Source: Chitinophagaceae bacterium UBA4411 (GTDB taxonomy: Bacteria > Bacteroidota > Bacteroidia > Chitinophagales > Chitinophagaceae). Taken from it: 64,000 bases of DNA. Below, in pieces: positions 51,250 to 59,188 of the stretch (position 1 is the stretch's first letter; each line of letters opens with the position of its first letter). The stretch covers positions 204,330 through 268,329 of the forward strand of contig DGQP01000016.1 of the NCBI GenBank assembly GCA_002400415.1. Reading direction: 5' to 3'. Made by a program: the position numbers and the translations under genes. Below the pieces are notes generated by a model that was not told where the DNA came from, ran no database searches, and saw only the letters and a program-made list of their open reading frames with translations.

Positions 51250-51949
51250 ATAGACCCTTAAAGATTAGATCAGGGTCTGCAAATATCTTGTTTTTCAGGT
51301 GTGAAGCCAAATGCACTAAATCCCCCCCGGTTAACAGCACGTTAAAGTTCCTGAACTTTTGGCGGTAATCATCGATGAAACCATCCATTTCCCGGGCCAA
51401 TCCTAAAACGGCACCGCTGAGCAGGTTGCTGCTGGTGTCATACCCGATCAGGGGAACATTGCTATCCGCCTTTACCAATGGCAGCTTGGCGGTGAACTGG
51501 TGCATGGCCTTCAGCCGCATCTCCAGCCCGGGTGAGATAGCACCGCCAATAAACTCATGGTATTTGTTAATGAAATTGTAGGTAACACAGGAGCCCATCC
51601 CGATGACCAGGTTATTCTTTTTGGGGTAGTACTTTACTGCCGCCGCACACAGGGCCAAACGATCGGCACCTATACTCTCAGGTTTACCCACCGGAGTGGT
51701 AAACGCCACCCGGGTCAGGTGACTGAGTTTGTGAAATTTGGAGGCGGCCGCCAGCACTTCTTCAATGGCAGGATTGTGATCAACCACAGAGGATAAAATG
51801 GATTTCGCGGGTTTGTATTTTTCAACCAGTGCACTGATTGCATCTGCTGAATCATCTTCGAATACCAATACCGTTTCGATCTCCTTTTTCCTGAAGACCG
51901 CTACTTTTTTTCTTGTATTCCCAAAATCGAAGCAGAGTGTTACTGACAT
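51221..51949 (-). CDS. coaX: type III pantothenate kinase
   Basis: A 242-residue ASKHA-fold kinase that phosphorylates pantothenate in the first step of coenzyme A synthesis. Characteristic parts are the phosphate-1 loop FDFGNTRKKVAVF (Asp8), TPVGKPESIGADRLALCAAA, IGMGSCVTYNFINKYHEFIG and GGAISPGLEMRLKAMHQFTA, then LLTGGDLVHLASHL. It heads the coaX / outer-membrane protein / lptC cluster on the minus strand. Confidence 0.92.
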   Translation of the reverse strand: MSVTLCFDFGNTRKKVAVFRKKEIETVLVFEDDSADAISALVEKYKPAKSILSSVVDHNPAIEEVLAAASKFHKLSHLTRVAFTTPVGKPESIGADRLALCAAAVKYYPKKNNLVIGMGSCVTYNFINKYHEFIGGAISPGLEMRLKAMHQFTAKLPLVKADSNVPLIGYDTSSNLLSGAVLGLAREMDGFIDDYRQKFRNFNVLLTGGDLVHLASHLKNKIFADPDLIFKGLYAISEVNNP

Positions 51950-52034
51950 AAAACAAATGTAGGGCTTTCAGTAAACATGAACACCCGGCTGATCAGGCCT
52001 TTACCTGTCAGGTAATAATTTGTAAATTTCTTTC

Positions 52035-52739
52035 ATGAAATTCATCTTCTCAGCCTTACTCCTGTATATCTTTCTGCAAACAGAAGCACAGAGCAAGCAG
52101 GATTTCATTTCTTTTGGACTCGATTACAGGATTTTCCCAATTGATATCGAAGATGTACCCAGTGGTCCCTTACCGGCTGATAAGGGATTGCCTGACGATG
52201 ATTCGAAATTCTGGCAGGCGATCAGTGTACATACCCGCTATGGAATCCGTTTGAAAAGGAACTGGTCCTTATCATTGTCTTTCTATACCCGTTATAACCT
52301 GTTGCACCGCCTTGAAGGAATCAATGTTGACAAGCCCTATCCGGGAAATATCAGGAAAAAGAGAAGTTTTAAGTACGATTGCTTTGTTGATATGGAAAGG
52401 AAATTCCGCCTGAAAAAAAATGATCGCAGTTTTTTTATACTTGCAGGCGCCGGCATTACAAATATGAACAGCCGCTTTGATATAACGCTTACTGATTACA
52501 GAGACGCCGGGCCGTTTCCTCCCCGCAGATACAAGGGGACTTTCTTACATTTTTCGCCCCGGCTGAGTTTAGGTTATCAATATCAAAAAATGAGAGGCTC
52601 ATTTGATACCTATTTTATTGAAGGGTCAACAAGAAATAATCTTGCAGCTTTGTGGTTTGGAGGAACAATCAGCTATGAGCTGCAACTGAAAAAGAAAAAA
52701 AAGCCTATCCATTCAAATCAAACCCGCCCAGGTTTTTAA
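52035..52739 (+). CDS. secreted beta-rich protein (putative outer-membrane protein)
   Basis: A 234-residue protein with signal MKFIFSALLLYIFLQTEAQS. The mature part has alternating hydrophobic strands ending in turns (HTRYGIRLKRNWSLSLSFYT, RYNLLHRLEGINVD, KYDCFVDMERKFRLKKNDRS, FFILAGAGITNMNSRFDITL), and FSPRLSLGYQYQKMRGSFDT, suggesting a small outer-membrane barrel. I cannot name the family. The last 35 bases overlap the convergent LON-domain gene. Confidence 0.7.
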   Translation: MKFIFSALLLYIFLQTEAQSKQDFISFGLDYRIFPIDIEDVPSGPLPADKGLPDDDSKFWQAISVHTRYGIRLKRNWSLSLSFYTRYNLLHRLEGINVDKPYPGNIRKKRSFKYDCFVDMERKFRLKKNDRSFFILAGAGITNMNSRFDITLTDYRDAGPFPPRRYKGTFLHFSPRLSLGYQYQKMRGSFDTYFIEGSTRNNLAALWFGGTISYELQLKKKKKPIHSNQTRPGF

Positions 52740-53346
52740 AATGCCCGTTCAGTTTGATCTTTTCTTTTAAATGTTCCATCTCGGTGAGCATGGGCAGCAC
52801 TTTATTCAGGTGCCGTTTCAAATATTCCTGCCGCTGCCGTTCATCGGTCAGCATTAATAATTCATATTCTTCTTCCAGCGAAAGCCCGATATGATGGGCC
52901 ACTTCATAACTCGTCAGCAGTTCATCCGGTTTTTTAAAATCCTTACTCACTTTCAGCACTTCATGCAGGTCGTGGATACTTTTCATCACTTTGCGCATCA
53001 ACTCCGGCACACCTATTTCATAGTTGTCCGGGTAATTCACAATAGCGCCGCTGTATAATTTCTCCGGTATATCTTTGATCAGTTCCAGGATACAGAACAC
53101 TTTATCGCCCTTTGTTTTTATATCCATCTCCCCGTTGTCATGGATTTTGGATATTTCAGTGATCTGCACGAGCGAACCAAATTCCTGTAATTTTTTGTCA
53201 ATAACGGTCGGGATACCAAATGATTTTTTTTGTTCATGACATTCTTTGATCAGCTGCCTGTAGCGGGGTTCAAAGATGTGCAGGTTCAGGTGTTCACCAG
53301 GGTACACTACAACTTCCAGCGGGAATATGGGTATAAAATTCGTCAT
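52705..53346 (-). CDS. LON peptidase substrate-binding-domain protein
   Basis: A 213-residue protein beginning MTNFIPIFPLEVVVYPGEHL and NLHIFEPRYRQLIKECHEQK, the start of the Lon N-terminal substrate-binding domain, with KKSFGIPTVIDKKLQEFGSL and a helical second half (DERQRQEYLKRHLNKVLPML). No ATPase or protease domain follows. Stand-alone LON-domain proteins are common and of unknown role, possibly binding substrates. Its 3' end overlaps the convergent outer-membrane gene by 35 bases. Confidence 0.87.
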   Translation of the reverse strand: MTNFIPIFPLEVVVYPGEHLNLHIFEPRYRQLIKECHEQKKSFGIPTVIDKKLQEFGSLVQITEISKIHDNGEMDIKTKGDKVFCILELIKDIPEKLYSGAIVNYPDNYEIGVPELMRKVMKSIHDLHEVLKVSKDFKKPDELLTSYEVAHHIGLSLEEEYELLMLTDERQRQEYLKRHLNKVLPMLTEMEHLKEKIKLNGHFKNLGGFDLNG

Positions 53347-53388
53347 TCGGGTAAGAACAAATGTTTCAGAACTGCGAATTTCAGGAAT

Positions 53389-54162
53389 TTAGTTTATCCT
53401 TCCTTGTCCTGTTTTGGTCAGTTCCCTTAGCCGTGCATATTTTAAAAAAGTATACCATGCCGTCATCTTTGCGCAGATATACCCGGCATGACCATCCAGG
53501 AAACCCCCTTTTAATATATAGTAATTGAAAAATGTAAATGCCGGCGACAACCTGAGCTTGAACCAGCTTGCCTTTTTACCCTGCCGTTGATATTTATCTG
53601 CATTCAGCATGGCATAGTGCAGCATCTTCCGGCTGTATTCCTCCATATCCTTCATAGTCTGGTGCAGCACAAATCCCTTTAATTTCTTTATCATCACCCC
53701 TTCAGGGAGTATAAGATTTTCATGCACCGGGGCATCGTTCCATTGCACATAGCGGCGGTTGTACAGGCGGATATGATGATCCCCGCCCCACTCCCCGTAT
53801 TTTAAATGCCTGGCACCGAGATAATTTTTAAAGCGCAGGTCAAACACTATTTTTTCATCTGCCGTATCAAATTGCTGCAAAGACTGTTTCAGTTCCTCAT
53901 CAATCGCTTCATCCGCATCCAGGTTTAGTATCCAGTCATATTTAGCCAGTTGTGTTGCTTTGCCTTTTGTTTTGCCAAAACCTTCCCAGGCGCCTTCATG
54001 CAGTTGTGCGTGGAACTGTTTTACGATTGATTGTGTACCATCCGTACTGCCATTATCGTATACCACGATATCATCTGTAAGCCCCTGCAGGCTTTGCAGG
54101 GTCCGGCCAATGATAGCCGCTTCATTTTTACAAATAATAACAACAGAAAAAGCCTGTAGCAT
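53389..54162 (-). CDS. family 2 glycosyltransferase (lipopolysaccharide core type)
   Basis: A 257-residue GT-A enzyme. The ATG at 54162 (MLQAFSVVIICKNEAAIIGR) is preferred to a long upstream extension that overlaps the preceding gene. DDIVVYDNGSTDGTQSIVK is the donor-binding loop; WILNLDADEAIDEELKQSLQ holds the DxD motif, and KYGEWGGDHHIRLYNRRYVQ and APVHENLI are typical of KdtX/WaaE-like core glycosyltransferases. It probably adds a sugar to lipid A-core or surface polysaccharide. It lies 10 bp after the O-antigen-ligase-like gene. Confidence 0.88.
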   Translation of the reverse strand: MLQAFSVVIICKNEAAIIGRTLQSLQGLTDDIVVYDNGSTDGTQSIVKQFHAQLHEGAWEGFGKTKGKATQLAKYDWILNLDADEAIDEELKQSLQQFDTADEKIVFDLRFKNYLGARHLKYGEWGGDHHIRLYNRRYVQWNDAPVHENLILPEGVMIKKLKGFVLHQTMKDMEEYSRKMLHYAMLNADKYQRQGKKASWFKLRLSPAFTFFNYYILKGGFLDGHAGYICAKMTAWYTFLKYARLRELTKTGQGRIN

Positions 54163-54172
54163 GCTGCAAAGA

Positions 54173-55408
54173 TTACATCTTTTCGGTGATACCCCGCTTC
54201 CAGTTGAGCAAGACCATAAAAGCATAGGCAAAAACACCAAACTGTACTTCAAGACCAATATCAAACAAAAAGCTGAAAGCAGCTGTGACATTCAGCAACA
54301 ACCAGGGCAATTTTTCGCTGACAGGAGTAAAAAAAGGAATCAGCATGACTAATGAAAATAATAACAACCCCGGCCAGCCTGCGCCGGCTCCATAGATCAT
54401 CCATTCACTGCCGGGTAATATTTTATCTGTTTCCGGCATAGCCGGGTATTGTTTTGCATACAGCTCTCTGGTCTTCGTTTCAATATCACCAAACCCAACG
54501 CCTGCCAGGGGATTTTCACGGGTTAGTTGCCAACCGGCTTTTATAGAAATAACCCGTACTCCATCGTTAGAGCCGGGCAGGTACTGGTTCTTTTTAAAAT
54601 AGGAAAGATCATACCGGAAATATTTCACCCGGTTCTGGAAAGAAGGCAACAGGAAATACGCAGCAGCGGGCAGTGACACAAACAGAAGAAGTAGCAGCGT
54701 CAGCTGTACCGGTTTTGCTTTTTTAAAAAGCAGCCATAAAAACAAACCGGCCACCATGATATAAAAAGAAAGCAGCCCTGTTCTTGCCGCCAGCAGGTGC
54801 AAGAAAATGATAAACCATACTATTACCGGCAGCAGCAACCATTTCTCAATCCCGTTTTCATTTCTTTTTTGCCAGGCAGAATAAACTGACAGTAATAAAG
54901 CCACTGCCACCAGCCAGCTGAAACGGACATGATCGTTTTCCAATGGCGTCAGCATGGTCTTTGCTTCCAGGTAACTGGCATTGATGGCCGATATATTGCT
55001 GACATAATGGAACATGCTCCAGAATGTGGCCGCCAGTACAGCAAGTACAAAAAAACGGATTATCCATTCCCATTGTCTTTGAGAAAGAGAAAAGGGAGCC
55101 GCAAAAGCCAATGGTAAAACAAGTAAAGGAAGTTTGATCCGGAGAATATCCAGCCACTGTTGTTTATCCTCACTCCACCAACCCGATACCAGCGGCAGGA
55201 TAAACAAGAGACTCATACCCCATAATAGTGGGGTTGACAAAAAATTACGGAGCTGCTGTTTCAGATCCGGGTGAAAAAAAGAAACAGCGATAAAACTGAT
55301 CATGCTGAATGATAAAACAGTCCGGGAAAAAAACACAGCTCCCGTCATCATTATAAAAAGAAGAAAAATCAGCAGGCTTCTCCATTCATTCTGTAACTTG
55401 TTCAGCAT
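54173..55408 (-). CDS. O-antigen ligase (Wzy/WaaL)-like membrane protein
   Basis: A 411-residue membrane protein with about ten helices. The periplasmic loop region carries SFQNRVKYFRYDLSYFKKNQ and the Wzy_C pattern GWQLTRENPLAGVGFGDIET, as in O-antigen ligase / polymerase proteins. The loop contains TRELYAKQYPAMPETD and GSEWMIYGAGAGWPGLLLFS. Such enzymes polymerise or attach glycans to lipid-linked carriers at the inner membrane. It is co-directional with the glycosyltransferase gene, so they likely serve one surface polysaccharide. Confidence 0.85.
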   Translation of the reverse strand: MLNKLQNEWRSLLIFLLFIMMTGAVFFSRTVLSFSMISFIAVSFFHPDLKQQLRNFLSTPLLWGMSLLFILPLVSGWWSEDKQQWLDILRIKLPLLVLPLAFAAPFSLSQRQWEWIIRFFVLAVLAATFWSMFHYVSNISAINASYLEAKTMLTPLENDHVRFSWLVAVALLLSVYSAWQKRNENGIEKWLLLPVIVWFIIFLHLLAARTGLLSFYIMVAGLFLWLLFKKAKPVQLTLLLLLFVSLPAAAYFLLPSFQNRVKYFRYDLSYFKKNQYLPGSNDGVRVISIKAGWQLTRENPLAGVGFGDIETKTRELYAKQYPAMPETDKILPGSEWMIYGAGAGWPGLLLFSLVMLIPFFTPVSEKLPWLLLNVTAAFSFLFDIGLEVQFGVFAYAFMVLLNWKRGITEKM

Positions 55409-55441
55409 ACTTTTGTAAACCTACAACATCCCGTTCATTTC

Positions 55442-56338
55442 ATGTGGTCCGAATTATTACAGCAGGTGCAGCAGGGCGATGCCAAATCACTGGCCAGGAG
55501 TATTTCACTGGTAGAAAATGAACATCCCGGTTATGAGACCCTGCTGCAGGCATTACCTGCTTCTTCCACAAAAATCATTGGTATCACCGGACCTCCCGGC
55601 GCTGGTAAAAGTACACTGGTGGATGCGATGCTGGGTGCATTGGTAAGCAGTGGAAAGAAAGTGGGTGTGCTCTGTGTGGACCCTTCCTCACCTTTTAATT
55701 TGGGTGCAGTGCTTGGCGACCGTATCCGCATGAGTGACTGGTATACGAATCCCCATGTTTTCATCCGTTCATTAGCCACGAGAGGATCAATGGGCGGCCT
55801 GCATCCCAGGATCATCGAGATCAGCGACCTGATGAAGGCTTTTCCGTTTGATCATATTATCATTGAAACGGTGGGAGTTGGACAAAGCGAAATTGAGATT
55901 GCCGGGCTTGCTGATGTAACCGTGGTGGTGGTAGTGCCGGAAGCGGGTGATGAGGTGCAAACCATGAAAGCCGGACTGATGGAAATCGCCGATGTGTTTG
56001 TGGTGAATAAAGCCGACCGGCCGGATGCTGATCTATTTGTAAGAAACCTGCGGCTGATGCTGGCACCTGCATTCAGCAAACATTATCATGAAGTGCCGGT
56101 GGTAAAAACAGTGGCTTCCCAAAAAACAGGTATTGAAGAATTATCAGCGATCATACTGAACCAGCTGCAAAAAGCACATCTTACTGATAAAAAATTCTGG
56201 CTGCTGGCAGAAAGGGCTTTTTACCTGATTGAACAAAAAAAAATGAAAGACATCGACAAACAGGTATTGAAGAAAGAAATCGAACAGGTTTATCCCAAAG
56301 GCAATTTCAACCTCTACCGCTTTATTGCCGGTAAATAA
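55442..56338 (+). CDS. meaB: methylmalonyl-CoA mutase-associated GTPase MeaB
   Basis: A 298-residue G3E-family GTPase that guards adenosylcobalamin loading and protection of methylmalonyl-CoA mutase. The P-loop is GPPGAGKST (residues 50-58), followed by VGVLCVDPSSPFNLGAVLGD, the MSDWYTNPHVFIRSLATRGS switch region, IIETVGVGQSEIEIAGLADV and NKADRPDAD (base recognition). No mutase gene is in the window. It is divergent from the O-antigen-ligase-like gene, 33 bp away. Confidence 0.93.
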   Translation: MWSELLQQVQQGDAKSLARSISLVENEHPGYETLLQALPASSTKIIGITGPPGAGKSTLVDAMLGALVSSGKKVGVLCVDPSSPFNLGAVLGDRIRMSDWYTNPHVFIRSLATRGSMGGLHPRIIEISDLMKAFPFDHIIIETVGVGQSEIEIAGLADVTVVVVVPEAGDEVQTMKAGLMEIADVFVVNKADRPDADLFVRNLRLMLAPAFSKHYHEVPVVKTVASQKTGIEELSAIILNQLQKAHLTDKKFWLLAERAFYLIEQKKMKDIDKQVLKKEIEQVYPKGNFNLYRFIAGK

Positions 56339-56422
56339 GCAGGCAACTATTTTGCTTATGAATTTTACGCTGTAGCTGCAGGTAATACAGCCATTCCTTA
56401 TTATGGCATACAATATTTCCCG

Positions 56423-58840
56423 TTAATCTTCCCAGTCGCAGCCGATGGGTGCACCCGGTGGTATCTCTTTATGAATCGTTGGCTTTGCATTTTCCGGTTT
56501 ATTCATTCTTTCCAATGCCAGCAGCAAATGACCTTTATAAACTTCATCAATAGTCATTTTGGTTTGTGATTCAATAAACGCTTTCAGGTCTTTCAATGCT
56601 TTTTGCAAGGTTCCTTTCACCGCAAAAGAATTATTATCGTTGATACTGGCTGCTAATAAATAGGTCAGTAATACTTGTTGTGTTTGCAATTGTATCAGCC
56701 GTTGCATACCGGTAAGCCCGGGTGCTTTCCAGGTTTTATTGACCAGTGTATTGATCATCTCTGCCACACCCAGCCCCTGGTTCTGCACTTCATAAATCGC
56801 CATGCGGCTCAGCCGTTGGGGGTTGAACAAAAAAGATAAGGGCAGATCAGCAGCAGTTTCTGCCGGCGATAATGCATCAAAGGCAAGACCTGTTCTTTTT
56901 TTAAACAACTCTCTTGTAAAATCATACCCGGCCGGACGTGGTGGTATCAATTGGGCGATGCGATCAGGCAGTTCCAGGAATTTCGGATCCAGGCAATCAA
57001 TTACTGCATTCAGTGCTCTCAACTGCTCTTCTCTTGACAACGCTTTTGTTACAAGCTGTCCATCGCCCCGCAATGCATAGTTATACTCCATTCCTCCTAC
57101 TAACTTCGTCACGGCTTCTGCCTGGTACCGGTGATAAAAATAAACCGGCACCAGCACATCTTCCAGCATCGCCATTGGCATACCGGGGCGGATATTCTTT
57201 TCGCCGAATTGGGATAACGCTTTTGCTCTTACTTTCATCACTTCTTTTAACTCCGTCACCGCATCGCTGCCATTATCCCATAAATGCGCCTGCGGGTGCA
57301 AACCGCCTGCTGCCCTTGCATCCTGGTCGGAAATGAACTGCAATCCTTTTTTGGAAGCATCCGTCAGTATTTTATTTAAAGCGGCTGCTTCATTGGTACC
57401 CGATGGAAAATCCTGGTAACCCCAGGCAATGGATGCCTTATCCCATTCACCGATCTTCTTATCATACGCATCGCTGAGATCAATTTGTCCCGCAGCATTT
57501 AGTTTTGCCAACGGGTGCGGGTAATCCATCACACTGGCCCGGTTGCTCACACTGGCTGCATAGTTGTGCATCAGCCCGATGGTATGGCCCACTTCGTGTG
57601 CTGATAATTGTTTTAATCTTTCTAATGCCATCTTCAGCATCTTATCGTCCACAGGCGTTCCGTTTTCAAATGGCGCTAATAAACCGGTAGCGATTAAATA
57701 ATCCTGCCGCACTCTTAATGAGCCCAGTGTCACATGGCCTTTGATGATCTCACCGGTTCTTGGGTCCGTCACCGAAGCTCCATAGCTCCATCCTCTTGTT
57801 GAACGATGCACCCAGTTGATCACATTATAACGCACATCCATCGGGTCCGCATCTTCGGGTAGTAGTTTTACCTGGAAGGCATTCTTATAACCGGCGGCTT
57901 CAAAAGCCTGGTTCCACCAGCCGGCACCTTCCAGCAAAGCGCTGCGGATCGGTTCCGGTGTACCGTTATCAACATAATAGATAATGGGCTTCACCGGTTC
58001 ACTCATAGCAGCAGAAGGATCTTTTTTCTTCAGCCGGTGCCGTATAATAAAATATTTCTCGACCGGGTTTGAAACCGGTGAACTGTAATCAAAAAATGAA
58101 ACAGGGATATAACTGCTCCGCGGATCAAATATTCTTGGTACGTAATCAGCATCGGGCAATTGCACAAAGGAATGATGCAGACGTAATGTCAATGCTTCGG
58201 CTGAAGGCACCACTGCATTCACATAACTCCCGGTATTGCCATCACTATTGATAAATGTAACTGTCGCTTCAAATTCTGTATTCTGCGGAAAATTTTTGGT
58301 GCGGGGTAAATAAACAGCCGACCTGTTCTTATCAATGCTGTAATTTCCCTGCTGGCTGCCGCGGATCCGGTTGGCCACCTGCATCGCATCTCTTAATAAG
58401 AAATCAGTGGCATCCACCAGGTAATGATCACCTGTTTCTGCTTCCACGGTAAAGCCCCAGAGAGTTGATTGCGCAAAAGATTGCTCCACGGCTCTTCTTT
58501 CAGCTGCATCAGTACTGGCTGCCCGGTAATTATAATTCGGTTGAATGAGTAAGATCTTCCTGCCCGTTTTTGAAAACTTCACGATGCGTTCTGCACCTAA
58601 TAAACCCCGGTCAAGGCCAATATCATTGGAACCCAGACCAGCCGGTAAGGAAGTAACGTATAATAACTCGGTATCTGTTTTACTGATCTCCAGCCAGATC
58701 TTACCGGCATTATCATCCCAGTAAAAAGGCAGGAAGCCTTCCTGCTTTTTCAGGTCTTTTGTTTTTTCTTCGATGGTGGGTAATTTCTGTGCAAGAGTAC
58801 AAACAGGGAGCAACAGCAGTAATAAGAACAGCTTACGCAT
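56423..58840 (-). CDS. large zinc metalloprotease (DUF5117/DUF5118 type)
   Basis: An 805-residue exported protein (signal MRKLFLLLLLLPVCTLAQKL). The N-terminal DUF5118/DUF5117 region holds KTKDLKKQEGFLPFYWDDNA and ALLEGAGWWNQAFEAAGYKN. The zinc site is HEVGHTIGLMHN (His415, Glu416, His419, His425), a gluzincin/metzincin-like pattern with the third His. The C-terminal part (about 500-805) is helical. Such proteins are widespread in Bacteroidota; the substrate is unknown. It is alone on the minus strand. Confidence 0.9.
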   Translation of the reverse strand: MRKLFLLLLLLPVCTLAQKLPTIEEKTKDLKKQEGFLPFYWDDNAGKIWLEISKTDTELLYVTSLPAGLGSNDIGLDRGLLGAERIVKFSKTGRKILLIQPNYNYRAASTDAAERRAVEQSFAQSTLWGFTVEAETGDHYLVDATDFLLRDAMQVANRIRGSQQGNYSIDKNRSAVYLPRTKNFPQNTEFEATVTFINSDGNTGSYVNAVVPSAEALTLRLHHSFVQLPDADYVPRIFDPRSSYIPVSFFDYSSPVSNPVEKYFIIRHRLKKKDPSAAMSEPVKPIIYYVDNGTPEPIRSALLEGAGWWNQAFEAAGYKNAFQVKLLPEDADPMDVRYNVINWVHRSTRGWSYGASVTDPRTGEIIKGHVTLGSLRVRQDYLIATGLLAPFENGTPVDDKMLKMALERLKQLSAHEVGHTIGLMHNYAASVSNRASVMDYPHPLAKLNAAGQIDLSDAYDKKIGEWDKASIAWGYQDFPSGTNEAAALNKILTDASKKGLQFISDQDARAAGGLHPQAHLWDNGSDAVTELKEVMKVRAKALSQFGEKNIRPGMPMAMLEDVLVPVYFYHRYQAEAVTKLVGGMEYNYALRGDGQLVTKALSREEQLRALNAVIDCLDPKFLELPDRIAQLIPPRPAGYDFTRELFKKRTGLAFDALSPAETAADLPLSFLFNPQRLSRMAIYEVQNQGLGVAEMINTLVNKTWKAPGLTGMQRLIQLQTQQVLLTYLLAASINDNNSFAVKGTLQKALKDLKAFIESQTKMTIDEVYKGHLLLALERMNKPENAKPTIHKEIPPGAPIGCDWED

Positions 58841-58910
58841 GAGCAGTTGGTTTTACCTGCTGAAGTTAAGCAATGTGTAAACTTGTCCCCGCTGAATTTT
58901 ATAAATGGAA

Positions 58911-59132
58911 TTACGCTGTTTTATTATTCTTCCACCAGCGGTAGCCAATATAGCCAACAATAGCAAAGGGTGCAAAAGCGAGGTATAAAATACCGGAATT
59001 CATGCCTTTGGCGGGCTGCTCACCCAGTTGCTGGGCCGTCTTGGTACAAATGGAGCATTGGGCAACAGCTTCGCTGTTGTTCAATAACAGGAGAGAAACA
59101 ATAAAACCGATGATCAGTGCCCGCTTTTTCAT
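58911..59132 (-). CDS. small membrane protein with a CxxC motif
   Basis: A 73-residue protein. After a signal or anchor (ALIIGFIVSLLLLNNSEAVA) comes CSICTKTAQQLGEQPAKGMN, with a CxxC pair, then a second helix GILYLAFAPFAIVGYIGYRW and a basic tail. CxxC suggests heme, metal or redox function, but no family is identified. It lies 56 bp after the MORN-TPR gene on the same strand, so a shared transcript is possible. Confidence 0.65.
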   Translation of the reverse strand: MKKRALIIGFIVSLLLLNNSEAVAQCSICTKTAQQLGEQPAKGMNSGILYLAFAPFAIVGYIGYRWWKNNKTA

Positions 59133-59188
59133 ACCCGGTGATTGAGCTGCAAAAATACAACGAAAATCGACGGTCTGGGTTCAAAAAA

